NCBI RefSeq assembly: GCF_009363715.1 | Contig: NZ_CP045407.1 | Location: 1 to 64,000, forward strand | DNA length: 64,000 nt | DNA from: Roseovarius sp. THAF9 | GTDB lineage: Bacteria; Pseudomonadota; Alphaproteobacteria; Rhodobacterales; Rhodobacteraceae | Direction of reading: 5' to 3' | Shown here: one piece after another, positions 25,320-33,396 of the stretch | Layout of the letters: each line of letters begins with the position of its first letter | Numbering within the stretch: position 1 is the first letter of the stretch | Notes under the pieces: generated by a model | Databases searched by the model: none | Told to the model about the DNA's origin: nothing | Seen by the model: the letters and a program-made list of their open reading frames with translations, nothing else | Program-made: the position numbers and the translations under genes

Positions 25320-25334
25320 TAGACTGGTCGTCTA
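25320..25334 (-). promoter_or_regulatory. TetR-type operator upstream of ohr
   Basis: TAGACTGGTCGTCTA: arms TAGAC/GTCTA around five bases. It differs at one central position from the site upstream of the tetR gene itself (TAGACCGGTCGTCTA). It resembles the NemR box known from E. coli (TAGACC/GGTCTA type). It probably lets the repressor control the ohr-to-reductase operon. Confidence 0.7.
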
Positions 25335-25357
25335 TTGGCATGATAAAATTTTTAGGG

Positions 25358-25945
25358 TTATGGCCTCGGAACGAGCACCTTTGTTGCGCCCATTGCGGAA
25401 TTGAGCGGGGCTTCACTATGCGAGAGGCTCGCGACGAGGCTGGCCCCAAGCCACATGTGATAGATCATTTCTGCCGTGGACCGGGCGTCTTCAAGCGCGG
25501 CGATCGTGCCATCGTCCGTTCCCTGTTCAAGGGTCTCCGTCAGGCGCGCGACGATTTCGGACACACTTTTCTGCAAGATATTGCTCATGTTCTCCGAGAG
25601 GTCGGCAACCTCTGCGGACAGTTTGACGACCAAGCACCGGTCTTCGAGGTTGGGGCTGATCTGTTTTTTCCGCCACTCTTCGAAATAGGTCAAGAATCGA
25701 GACCGTGCATCCATGTCCGGATGCGCAAGCGACGCGTTCAGGCGTGTGCTATAGTCCGTCATAAAATCGTTCAACAGCGCACAGCCATAAGCTTCCTTGG
25801 AGGCGAAATAGTGATAGAACGACCCTTTCGGAACACCGGCCTCTTTCAACAGCGCACTCAGACCGACACCTGTGTAGCCCTGCTTGGCTGTCAGGCGTCG
25901 TCCTGTGGTCAGTATCTGTGAGCGTGTGTCGTTTTTCTGTTCCAT
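25358..25945 (-). CDS. TetR/AcrR repressor, NemR-like
   Basis: 195 aa from the ATG at MEQKNDTRSQILTTGRRL. N-terminal helix-turn-helix (GYTGVGLSALLKEAGVPKGSFYHYFASKEAYG, about 22-54). Cys104 in EDRCLVVKLSAEVADLS occupies nearly the same position as the redox-sensing Cys106 of E. coli NemR, which responds to electrophiles and reactive chlorine. Operators of the same sequence type lie before its own start and before ohr, so it autoregulates and controls the cluster. NemR identity is inferred from domain, Cys, operator and neighbouring OYE gene. Confidence 0.82.
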   Translation of the reverse strand: MEQKNDTRSQILTTGRRLTAKQGYTGVGLSALLKEAGVPKGSFYHYFASKEAYGCALLNDFMTDYSTRLNASLAHPDMDARSRFLTYFEEWRKKQISPNLEDRCLVVKLSAEVADLSENMSNILQKSVSEIVARLTETLEQGTDDGTIAALEDARSTAEMIYHMWLGASLVASLSHSEAPLNSAMGATKVLVPRP

Positions 25946-25965
25946 GACCCCCGATATAGCCTCAT

Positions 25966-25980
25966 TAGACCGGTCGTCTA
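25966..25980 (-). promoter_or_regulatory. TetR-type operator and promoter of the NemR-like gene
   Basis: TAGACCGGTCGTCTA, 21 bases upstream of the start. On the minus strand TTGAAA (26002-25997) is followed after 16 bases by TAGACG, so the operator covers the -10 region. Confidence 0.68.
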
Positions 25981-26131
25981 GGGGTGGTGTGGCTTTTTTC
26001 AATCACAGGACTGTGAGCGGCGCTGAGAAACGGAGCGGGAAAAGACACTGATCCGCATCTATACCAGTCAGCACCTTTGACATCATGCCCATATGAACAA
26101 GCAATGCATACGCCATCGGTGCGGCACGCCC

Positions 26132-26461
26132 TTAGTTTGCGTTCAGCACTGCTTCCAGCAAGCCAGGAAAGCGACGGTCAAGCGCATCTCTTCGCAGCGA
26201 CAGCAGGCGACCTCGCCCCTTGGGGATGTTCTGAATCACACCAGCTTCGCGCAACACTTTGAACAGGTGCGACTTGGTGGATTTCGCCACTTCCGGGTCC
26301 ATTAAATTGCAGTTTGCCATTTCGACCGGGCCGTCGCGGAGCTGACGCACGATGTCCAACCGGCCCAGATCGCTGAGTGCGAACAAGACCTGCGTCAGTT
26401 GCAGCTCCTGTTCCTGCGGGTGCGCAAGATCGGGGCTGGCAGTGTCGGGTAAGATACTCAT
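26132..26461 (-). CDS. ArsR-like winged-helix regulator
   Basis: 109 aa from the ATG at MSILPDTASPDL. Winged helix: LTQVLFALSDLGRLDIVRQLRDGPVEM then KSTKSHLFKVLREAGVIQNIPKGRGRLLSLRRDALDRRFPGLL. Cys in EMANCNLMDPEVAK might be a sensing residue, but the typical metal-binding ELCVCDL motif is absent, so it is probably not a metal sensor. Divergent from an MFS exporter gene with two identical-type operators in the 87-bp gap; it likely represses both. Confidence 0.82.
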   Translation of the reverse strand: MSILPDTASPDLAHPQEQELQLTQVLFALSDLGRLDIVRQLRDGPVEMANCNLMDPEVAKSTKSHLFKVLREAGVIQNIPKGRGRLLSLRRDALDRRFPGLLEAVLNAN

Positions 26462-26525
26462 GGTTCGAATATACTTGAACCTTCCGCAGAAAGAAACTAG
26501 AGAAAGGTTCGATAAACTTCGAACC
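26462..26525. promoter_or_regulatory. Two GGTTC-N10-GAACC operators between the ArsR-like and MFS genes
   Basis: 26462-26481 and 26506-26525 are 20-bp dyads with identical GGTTC/GAACC arms, 44 bp apart. The second extends to GGTTCGA/TCGAACC. The first abuts the regulator start codon. They fit a shared divergent control region. Confidence 0.7.
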
Positions 26526-26548
26526 CTTATGAAGGACTGCATTCCAAA

Positions 26549-27745
26549 ATGACTACGATTGTGATGTCACCCAAGGCTAGAGAGCGCGCTGGTTTCGCAA
26601 TCGTGCTTACCGGAAGCGCTCTGATGATGGCGAGCGCGAGCGCGCCGTCCCCTTTTTATCCGCTCTTGCAGCAGCAACTTGGTTTTTCGTCTTTGGTCGT
26701 GTCGGAGATCTTCGCAATCTACGCAATTGCCCTTCTTGCGACGCTGCTCGTGGCCGGATCAATTTCGGATCATGTCGGGCGACGCCCTGTACTGTCGATA
26801 GGGTTCGTGCTTCTCGCTGTTTCCGCTGCCGGATTCGAACTGTCAGGTTCTGTGCCTGCGTTGTTATTGGCTCGTGTAGTACAGGGCGTAGCATGCGGCC
26901 TTCTTTTGTCTACGCTGTCGGCGGCTATTACGGATCTTGAACCCCCTGAATTCAAGGGCATCGCGGCGATCTGTAATTCAGTCATCCCCCTCGTCGGGCT
27001 GGCCTTGGGGGCCTTGGTATCCGGCTTCGCAATGGAGCACCTTACCGAGCCAAAATTTGATATATTCACCGGGATTGCAGTGGCCAGCCTGGTGTTGGCG
27101 CTGGCCACATGGGGCTTGCCCGAAACATCGCCACGGCATGAAGGCTTGTTGCAGGCGCTGAAGCCTCGCGTTGGCCTCCCGATCGAAGTCAGGGGCACGT
27201 TCTGGCGTGGCGCTCCGGCGCTATTCGCGGGCTGGGCCACAGGGGGGCTGTATCTGTCGCTTGGCGCACTCATCATCTCACGTGTTTTTGGTATTCAAAA
27301 TGTGATCGTCCAGGGCTTCGTGGTCGCACTGCTGGCTGGGGTTGGTGCGCTGGCTTGTTTCATTGCGCGCAACTACTCTGCGCGTGAGGTCATGTTGTTT
27401 GGCACCGCAGCGCTATCAATGGGAACCTTCGCCACTTTGTTTGGCATTCAATACGAAAATCTAGTGCTCTACCTTATTGCGCTCGCTATCGTTGGAGCGG
27501 GCTTCGGCACCTGCTTTTATGGTTTCATCCGCTCGATTATTCCGCTGGTGCCCGAGGATGTCAGAGGAGAAACTTTCGCCGCGCTATTCTGTATCAGCTA
27601 CTTGGCATTCGGCTTGCCAGTCGTAATTGCCGGACTTTTGGTGCCGGTGTTCGGGATCAAAGTCGTTGTGATCTGTTATGGCAGCCTGATCGCCTCACTG
27701 GCCGCTCTCGCTGGACTGATGCGCAAATTCGGCCGAACCGACTAG
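26549..27745 (+). CDS. MFS transporter, probable drug exporter
   Basis: 398 aa, about 12 hydrophobic segments. After TM2 the MFS signature SISDHVGRRPVLSIG (motif A, about 71-85) is clear, and LLLARVVQGVACGLLLSTLSAAITDL in TM4-TM5 region resembles drug:H+ antiporters. Inner-membrane protein. Substrate cannot be read from sequence. GAAGGA lies about 12 bases before the ATG; a second ATG follows five codons later. Controlled with the divergent ArsR-like gene through the paired operators. Confidence 0.85.
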   Translation: MTTIVMSPKARERAGFAIVLTGSALMMASASAPSPFYPLLQQQLGFSSLVVSEIFAIYAIALLATLLVAGSISDHVGRRPVLSIGFVLLAVSAAGFELSGSVPALLLARVVQGVACGLLLSTLSAAITDLEPPEFKGIAAICNSVIPLVGLALGALVSGFAMEHLTEPKFDIFTGIAVASLVLALATWGLPETSPRHEGLLQALKPRVGLPIEVRGTFWRGAPALFAGWATGGLYLSLGALIISRVFGIQNVIVQGFVVALLAGVGALACFIARNYSAREVMLFGTAALSMGTFATLFGIQYENLVLYLIALAIVGAGFGTCFYGFIRSIIPLVPEDVRGETFAALFCISYLAFGLPVVIAGLLVPVFGIKVVVICYGSLIASLAALAGLMRKFGRTD

Positions 27746-28157
27746 CCGCGATGGGATTGCCAACTTGTTTGCGGTGCAATGCTTGGTTAGGCTCTGGACT
27801 TCGGTAACAAGGGCGTCCCAGTCAAGCAGTTTTCGCAAGACAATTGATCCGCCATAGCGGTTCCTCTGATATTCTTGGTGCCGGTCCTGGCTTCTGTCGC
27901 GGCTTTCGGCTGAGATCCTTGGGGTACATGCTTCGGTTCGTGGTCAGCACGGCTGCTGCCAACATGATGCTGGTTCGATGTAATTCCGATGTGTGTCAAT
28001 CGGCATGCAATTCTGGCTCTGAATCAATTTCGGTGCAGCTTGGGGGTTCCTTTCTATCAGGACCCTGCAACGAGCCGGGCTCTGAGCAGGTCGATGTTCG
28101 CCCGGCCGGTTTTGTCAGGTTGTTGGTGCCAGGTCGAGTTTGCGGTGGAGCCCAAAC
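27746..28157. other. Intergenic, no intact gene; flank of IS6 element
   Basis: Interrupted short frames only. The right part (about 28040-28157) probably belongs to the end of the IS6-type element, beginning near GGGCTCTGAGCAGG, but I could not match it to a partner inverted repeat on the other side. Nothing else recognised. Confidence 0.4.
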
Positions 28158-28850
28158 TCAGACGGTCAACTCGGCTGCATAGCCGGCCCACAGCGTGAAC
28201 GCATCGGACCTGGTATGGTGGTAGGATGTTGCGGACAGACGGTGACGTTTCGGGCGGAACAGACTGGCGGCCTGGTCATGCACTGACAGGAACTTCTGCG
28301 CCTGGCGCGGGGATTTGAACCGCCCCATGATTTTCTCGCGCCGCCTTGTGTGCCGGTGGGACGCCTCACTTCGGTTGTTCAACCCTTTGTGCTGGCGATG
28401 TTCGAGCCCCGGTGCGATCTCCGCCTTGGCCGCCCCGTAGGACCGCAGTTTATCCGTGACAAGGACCCGAGGCTGACCCCAGCGTTTCATGAGTTTGCGG
28501 AGGAAACGCAGCGCCGCAGCCTTGTTGCGGCGCGATTGGACGAGGATATCGAGCACATCTCCATTGGCGTCCACGGCCCGCCAAAGCCAGTGGCTCCGGC
28601 CTTTGATCCGGATCACGACTTCATCAAGATGCCACTTGTCGGCCGGTCGCGGGCGGTCACGCCGGATCTTGGCGGCGATTTGATGGCCAAACCGGTTCAC
28701 CCAATCCCGGATCGTCTCGTACGAAACGCAGATGCCGCGTTCGGCCAGGAGGTCCTCGACGTCGCGCAGGCTCAGGGCAAACCGATGGTAGACCCATACG
28801 GCGTAGCCAATGACGCTTCGAGGAAATCGGAAGCCTTTGATCCGGGACAA
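28158..28850 (-). CDS. IS6-family transposase
   Basis: About 230 aa. DDE residues: Asp in DKWHLDEVVI, Asp in RVLVTDKLRSYGAAKAEI, Glu in NNRSEASHRHTRRREKIM. N-terminal zinc-less HTH region SLRDVEDLLAERGICVSYETIRDWVNRFG is intact. The only available start in this frame is TTG or further upstream, and an IS66 element begins about 60 bases upstream, so the 5' end may have been altered by that insertion. IS6 elements move by replicative transposition and commonly form cointegrates and composite structures around resistance or stress genes. Confidence 0.85.
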   Translation of the reverse strand: MSRIKGFRFPRSVIGYAVWVYHRFALSLRDVEDLLAERGICVSYETIRDWVNRFGHQIAAKIRRDRPRPADKWHLDEVVIRIKGRSHWLWRAVDANGDVLDILVQSRRNKAAALRFLRKLMKRWGQPRVLVTDKLRSYGAAKAEIAPGLEHRQHKGLNNRSEASHRHTRRREKIMGRFKSPRQAQKFLSVHDQAASLFRPKRHRLSATSYHHTRSDAFTLWAGYAAELTV

Positions 28851-28946
28851 ATCTTCGATGTTCGTAAGCGGGAAGGAGACCCCGTGGGTTAATGGCCACG
28901 CTGGTCTGGGGTAAGCTTTTGGCGATGATCTGATCGCCGAGGTTCC

Positions 28947-29318
28947 ATGTCTACGACTAGTTCTACGCCTATGCCTGCGACTGGTAGCTTACAGTTGATC
29001 GAGGCTGTGACGGAAAGGCTTGACGGTGCGCCGATCAGCGAGCGGCGCCGTTGGTCTGATGAGTTCAAAGAGAGGGCCGTCGCCGCGGCGCTGGAGCCGG
29101 ACGTGAATGTTTCAGCGCTGGCCCGCCGTCTTGGGATTTCGCCAGCGCAGCTGTTTGGCTGGCGCAAGGCTTTCCTGAAGAAGCAGGTGCATGATGTTGC
29201 ACCCGGCGCACCCGTGCCGATGGTGGAGATTGTGGTGGGCGGTGTCATCATCCGCGTCAGCCCTGACCTCGACGAGGCTGCGCTGCGCCGGATCCTACGC
29301 GCGGTGCGCGCAGCATGA
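28947..29318 (+). CDS. IS66 accessory protein TnpA
   Basis: 123 aa. Helix-turn-helix of the transposase_8 type: RRWSDEFKERAVAAALEPDVNVSALARRLGISPAQLFGWRKAFL (about 36-78). Required with TnpB for IS66 transposition. ATGA overlap with tnpB. Confidence 0.88.
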   Translation: MSTTSSTPMPATGSLQLIEAVTERLDGAPISERRRWSDEFKERAVAAALEPDVNVSALARRLGISPAQLFGWRKAFLKKQVHDVAPGAPVPMVEIVVGGVIIRVSPDLDEAALRRILRAVRAA

Positions 29319-29659
29319 TCTCCTCCGGTGTGAAGGTCTTTCTGGCCAGCCATCCGGTAGACTTCCGTAAAGGTCCAGATAGCCTGCTGTCGTTGGTGCG
29401 CGATGCTGGCCAAGACCCGTTCAGCGGTGCGCTCTATGTGTTCCGTGCGAAACGCGCCGACCGGGTCAAAATCGTCTGGTGGGACGGCAGCGGTGTCTGC
29501 CTTTATGCGAAGCGCCTCGAGAAATTCGCGTTCTGCTGGCCGCGTATTGGGCATGTCCGGGTCCAGCTCAACCACGCCCAGCTTATGGCGCTTGTGGATG
29601 GTCTGGATTGGAAGCGGGTGCGTCCCATGGTGGTGAGAGCGCCTGTATTTGCTGGATAA
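29315..29659 (+). CDS. IS66 accessory protein TnpB (Orf2)
   Basis: 114 aa with the IS66 Orf2 hallmarks VFLASHPVDFRKGPDSLLSLV, FSGALYVFRAKRADRVKIVWWD and GVCLYAKRLEKFAFCWPRI. Complete length for the family. Confidence 0.9.
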   Translation: MISSGVKVFLASHPVDFRKGPDSLLSLVRDAGQDPFSGALYVFRAKRADRVKIVWWDGSGVCLYAKRLEKFAFCWPRIGHVRVQLNHAQLMALVDGLDWKRVRPMVVRAPVFAG

Positions 29660-29690
29660 TCCGACTGCGGCAAAGTGAATCAACAGCCCC

Positions 29691-31037
29691 TTGAGCGCGG
29701 ATACCCTGCGTAATGCCCAGCCAGAATGTGCTATCTTCGCCCCCATAAGCGCCGACGATCTTTCCCTTCCTGATGACATGGACCAGCTGAAGTCCATGGT
29801 CCGCGCCATGGCGGCGCAGGCGTCGCGCGCTGACGCATTGGAGCGTGAGATCAAGACGCTCAAGGCCCGCAATGCGGATGCCGACGAGCGGATCAAGCGG
29901 CTGATGCAGATCTTGAAGGCTTACGACCGGGCGCGGTTCGGACGACGCTCCGAGAAGCTTGGTTCTGCCGCCGCGGATGATGAGGGTGCGCAGCAGGCTT
30001 TCCTTTTTGAGGAGATCGAAACGGGTATCTCGGCGCTGCGGGCGCAGGTTGGCACAGGCCAGGCTTCACAGCAGAAGCGGGCGTCTCGGCCACGCAAAGG
30101 CTTTCCGCCGCATCTGGAGCGCGTTGAAGTGGTGATCGAGCCTGAGGATCTGCCGGAACATGCTGGCAAGCAGAAGGTGCTGATCGGCGAAGATACCTCC
30201 GAACGGCTGGATGTGATCCCGGCGAAGTTCCGGGTGATCGTCACGCGCCGCCCCAAATACGCGTTCAAAGGCTGGGACGGCGTCATTCAGGCTTTGGCCC
30301 CAGCGCATATCATCAAGAGTGGACTGCCGACGGAGGCGTTGCTGGCGCAGATCGCGGTCTCGAAATACGCCGACGGCCTGCCGCTCTATCGTCAGGAGGG
30401 GATCTATGCCCGTGATGGCGTGGAGCTAGACCGACGGCTGATGGCGCAGTGGATGGGCCGGACAGGCTTCGAACTGGATATGCTCGCGGACCATGTTCTG
30501 GGCGAGATCCTGAAAGGGGACAGGGTCTTCGCGGATGAGACCAGCCTGCCCACTCTCGCGCCCGGCACCGGCAGCACGAAGAAAGCCTGGCTCTGGGCTT
30601 ATGCCCGTGATGACAGCACCTTCGGTGGAAGTGGTCCGCCCATGGTGGCCTATCGCTTTGAGGAAAGCCGGTCCGGTGACTGTGTGCGGCGGCATCTCGC
30701 AGGCTATCGCGGTATCCTGCAGGTGGACGGCTATGCCGCCTACAACAAGCTCGCGCGCAAGGGCGCAGGCAACGATGTTCCGCTGTTGGCTGGATGCTGG
30801 GCCCACAGCCGACGGCGGTTCTATGAACTTCATGCCGCCGGAGACAGCCGGGTCGCCACCACCACGGTCGAGCGCATGGCCGATCTCTGGAAGCTTGAGG
30901 CAGAAGTGCGAGGCCAAAGCCCTGAAGCCCGCGCTGTCGCACGGCAGGCTGTCTCGGCACCGATCGTCACGGAGCTGTTCACACTCTGGGAGCAGACCCT
31001 GCCGCGTATCTCGGGCAAGTCGAAGCTATCCCCCTGA
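29691..31037 (+). pseudogene. IS66 transposase TnpC, C-terminally truncated
   Basis: 448 codons. Zinc-finger/leucine-rich start (RADALEREIKTLKARNADADERIKRLMQILKAYDRARFGRRSEKLG), IS66 core with Asp in VFADETSLPTLAPGTG and Asp in ILQVDGYAAYNKLARKG. The C-terminal part that carries the catalytic Glu and IS66_C domain is missing; the frame ends after PRISGKSKL with two foreign codons. The start is TTG or an ATG at 29778. Confidence 0.85.
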
Positions 31038-31125
31038 AACTGGGGATCGTGAATCATGACACCAAGACAAGCTCAATCAGATAATGGGTCCTGACCCTTC
31101 TGTATTTTGCATCTGCTAAACTGAT

Positions 31126-31159
31126 CCCATCACTGACCCTGGCCAGGGTCAGTGATGGG
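31126..31159. repeat. 34-bp perfect palindrome upstream of IS110 remnant
   Basis: CCCATCACTGACCCTGG followed directly by its exact reverse complement, with no spacer. It lies in the 250-bp gap between the broken IS66 tnpC and the IS110 gene, within a region with repeated TGACCCT motifs. It may be an IS end-to-end junction, a strong terminator/hairpin, or part of the IS110 left end that encodes the guide RNA. Confidence 0.75.
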
Positions 31160-31285
31160 GTGGTGCGCGACGTCTGACCCTTGTGGCTTGACCACGTTAT
31201 CTAGCGTGTCGGCACCGCCTCTCTTCATTGTCTCGAACAGTTGATTGCGGCCTTTCAAAGGACCGCGCACCAGAAGGAAGAGAGT

Positions 31286-32244
31286 ATGGACAACCTAACA
31301 CATGGCCGCATTATCGGCATAGATGTCAGCCGCGATTGGCTGGATCTTCATTGCCTACCCGATGATGTTCGATGCAGAACACCCAATGATCCGAAGGGCA
31401 CGCAGCCGTCGCAGATCTTGCCCGCGACCGTGATGCCGTCGTCTGTTTCGAGTCGACCGGTGGCCACGAATGGCAGCTTTGGGCTGCGCTTGAGGCAGAG
31501 GACGTCATCGCCCGACAAGTGGCGCCCGCTCAAGTGAAGGCATTCGCACGAAGCCGTGGCACGCGCGCAAAGACCGACCGGATCGACGCGGAGCTTATTG
31601 CCCGCTTCTTTGCTTTTCGACCCGAAGCAGGTCGTCGCCTTCCAGCAGAAAAGTTTCGCGACCTGAGAGCTTTAACCTCAAAACGAACGCAGCTGGTCGA
31701 GATGCGCAAACGACTGCTCGCCCAGGTCAGGGCGCAGCAGAAACTGGGCACCGCCGCCCTGTTCGAAGACATCGACGCCGAACTGAAAGCTAGGTTAGAC
31801 AGCCTGATAAAATGCCTCGAAGAGCGCATCGCGGTGACCATATCGGACAACAATGCTCTCGCAGAGACTGCCACAATCCTGCGCTCCATTCCGGGGATCG
31901 GTCCGGTGGCAAGCACAACGCTCATCGCGGAAATGCCTGAACTCGGTGCCATTACAGGCGAAGAGGCCGCAGCCCTCGTCGGGTTAGCCCCCGTGGCGCA
32001 TGACAGCGGAACCCTTCGCGGCAAACGAGCTATTGCGGGTGGACGCCGTGCCCTGAGGCACGTGATGTTCCAGGCGGCCTTGGTGGCATCGCATCACAAC
32101 CCGACCATGAAAGCTTTCGCAGACCGCCTGCGAAAAGCCGGAAAACCACACAAGGTCATCATAACCGCTGTCGCTCGGAAACTGGTCAATCTTGCTAACG
32201 CCTTATGCAAGAGTCGTCAGAAATGGGCTCCTTTGGCTCCCTAA
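31286..32244 (+). pseudogene. IS110-family transposase, frameshifted
   Basis: Starts MDNLTHGRIIGIDVSRDWLDLHC (first Asp of the RuvC-like DEDD site) and continues in another frame from AAVADLARDRDAVVCFESTGGHEW through KTDRIDAELIARFF to the C-terminal SIPGIGPVASTTLIAEMPELG and GGRRALRHVMFQAAL. One base is missing at about 31396-31401 (after CCGAAGG), so one reading frame no longer spans the protein. Otherwise full length (about 320 codons). Inactive unless frameshifting restores it. Confidence 0.82.
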
Positions 32245-32839
32245 GAGCTACAGTTGCTAGCCCTCGGCCAGCGAAATATCGGTGTCCGAAGGATGCCGCA
32301 TATTTCGGACGCGGACGCCGAGGCGGATAGTCAGGCTGAATAGGTCGCTGACGCGGCTTCGATCCTTCTGTTCAGTGACAACGTGCATCGCGCGAACCCG
32401 AGTCGGAACCGAATGTCCGCAGGGAGAGCTGGCAGCCCGCTGAGCGAGGCCAGCGCACCCCTTCTCTCATTCGAGCAACCCGCGCTTGGGTCGTCTTGGC
32501 GAAGCTGCCAGGGCGCCGAATTCACCCTTTGCCGCGAGGGTGGAAGCCGCAGATGAACGACATGCGTCCGGGGGCAACGTCTCGCGTGTGGGTCATCGCC
32601 GCGCGCCTTTCCGTCGACCTGTTGGCCTTAGAGATCGCTAGCCCGGGGTCGAGCGGTCGGCAACGCCGGGGGCAGGTTTCTGGACGGCTGACGCCTTGAG
32701 CGCTGATGGGCATCGCTCACAACAAACCTGCCCCCGGCGTGCTCCATTTCATTCCGCCCCGTGCCGGGTGCAGCCCGCTCTCATGCCCCCGGTCTTTTCC
32801 ACGATCCGTCCAACGACGATCAACGGAAAGGATCACACC
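32245..32839. other. Intergenic with a 17-bp inverted repeat ahead of the transfer region
   Basis: No gene recognised. ACGCCGGGGGCAGGTTT (32663-32679) and AAACCTGCCCCCGGCGT (32724-32740) form a perfect 17-bp inverted repeat around 44 bases. This could be a large RNA hairpin in the leader of the following small gene or a protein-binding/transfer-related site. The left part probably includes the right end of IS110. Confidence 0.55.
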
Positions 32840-33016
32840 ATGACATTCGAACAAACCATCGACCTCGCCGAACTGCAAGCCGACATGGCCTTCGAGGCCT
32901 ACCTCGCGGCCTTCGATGAAGACTCCCATCCCGAGACCCTCGACGGCCTCGAGACCGAGGCGCTGATCGCCCGCAGCCGCTACGACGATCTGCGCAATCA
33001 GGGACTGGGTCACTGA
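32840..33016 (+). CDS. Small acidic hypothetical protein
   Basis: 58 aa: starts MTFEQTIDLAELQADMAFEAYLA, ends ARSRYDDLRNQGLGH. GGAAAGG lies 10 bases upstream, the frame has GC-rich third positions and a tight hairpin follows its stop, so it looks real. Acidic and helical; no known domain. It sits directly upstream of the oriT/virD genes, so a role in transfer is possible but unproven. Confidence 0.6.
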   Translation: MTFEQTIDLAELQADMAFEAYLAAFDEDSHPETLDGLETEALIARSRYDDLRNQGLGH

Positions 33017-33023
33017 CCCAGAC

Positions 33024-33053
33024 ACCCCTGCGGGTCTTCGGATCCGCAGGGGT
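33024..33053 (+). terminator. Very stable UUCG-capped hairpin
   Basis: ACCCCTGCGGGTC, loop TTCG, GATCCGCAGGGGT: 13-bp stem (one G-U) closed by C(UUCG)G, the most stable common tetraloop. It directly follows the small gene. No T-tract follows, so it may act as an RNA 3'-end stabiliser or a Rho-linked end. A second dyad (TGGGTCA-C-TGACCCA, 33006-33020) overlaps the stop codon. Confidence 0.6.
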
Positions 33054-33299
33054 CTGACGCCGTCTATCAAGAGCTTCGTGCCGCCCTCAGAGGGTATGAC
33101 CCGCGTCATCCCGCGCGGGGCAGTTTTCGTGTTCGTCGCGCCCGATCCGTGACCGGTTCGGGCATTCAGTTTGCCTCTCGTCGCGTGCTGTTTGAGCGCA
33201 AATTTCGTTAGCTTTTTTGACCTGCTTGTCCTGCATCGATGAGGGCGGGACCCGTCCCATGTCGCGCCGCGACGCGGGGTCTTGACGGCGGCCAATGCC

Positions 33300-33396
33300 T
33301 GCAAAAATACACGACACGCAAAACGTAATATTGCGCAATGTGATGTATTGAAGTATAAGCGAAGGAGAGAAGGAAGACGTTGGCAGGATATGGCCA
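33300..33396. other. Probable origin of transfer (oriT) with T-border-like nic site
   Basis: TGGCAGGATAT at 33381-33391 matches the core of Ti-plasmid T-DNA borders and the complement of the IncP-type nic consensus (ATATCCTG/CCA). It lies directly upstream of the virD1-like and virD2 relaxase genes, where oriT is expected. Left of it is an AT-richer stretch containing the palindrome ATTGCGCAAT (33330-33339). The 380-bp interval 33017-33396 has no gene. Cleavage would be on the minus strand between G and C of CCTG/CC. Confidence 0.68.

Larger units (their letters stand above)
28911..31029 (+). mobile_element. IS66-family insertion sequence, 3'-truncated
   Basis: The left end reads GTAAGCTTTTGGCGATGATC at 28911, typical of IS66 termini, followed by the three-gene tnpA-tnpB-tnpC set. 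The right end and the last part of tnpC are lost: IS66 coding sequence stops matching at about 31029. No right inverted repeat was found, so the element cannot transpose by itself. Confidence 0.8.

Noticed and set aside
28040..28911. Exact terminal inverted repeats and target duplication of the IS6-type element
   Set aside because: I could not find a matching pair of ends by eye; the IS66 insertion next to it may have removed or hidden the right end, so element borders are not reported.
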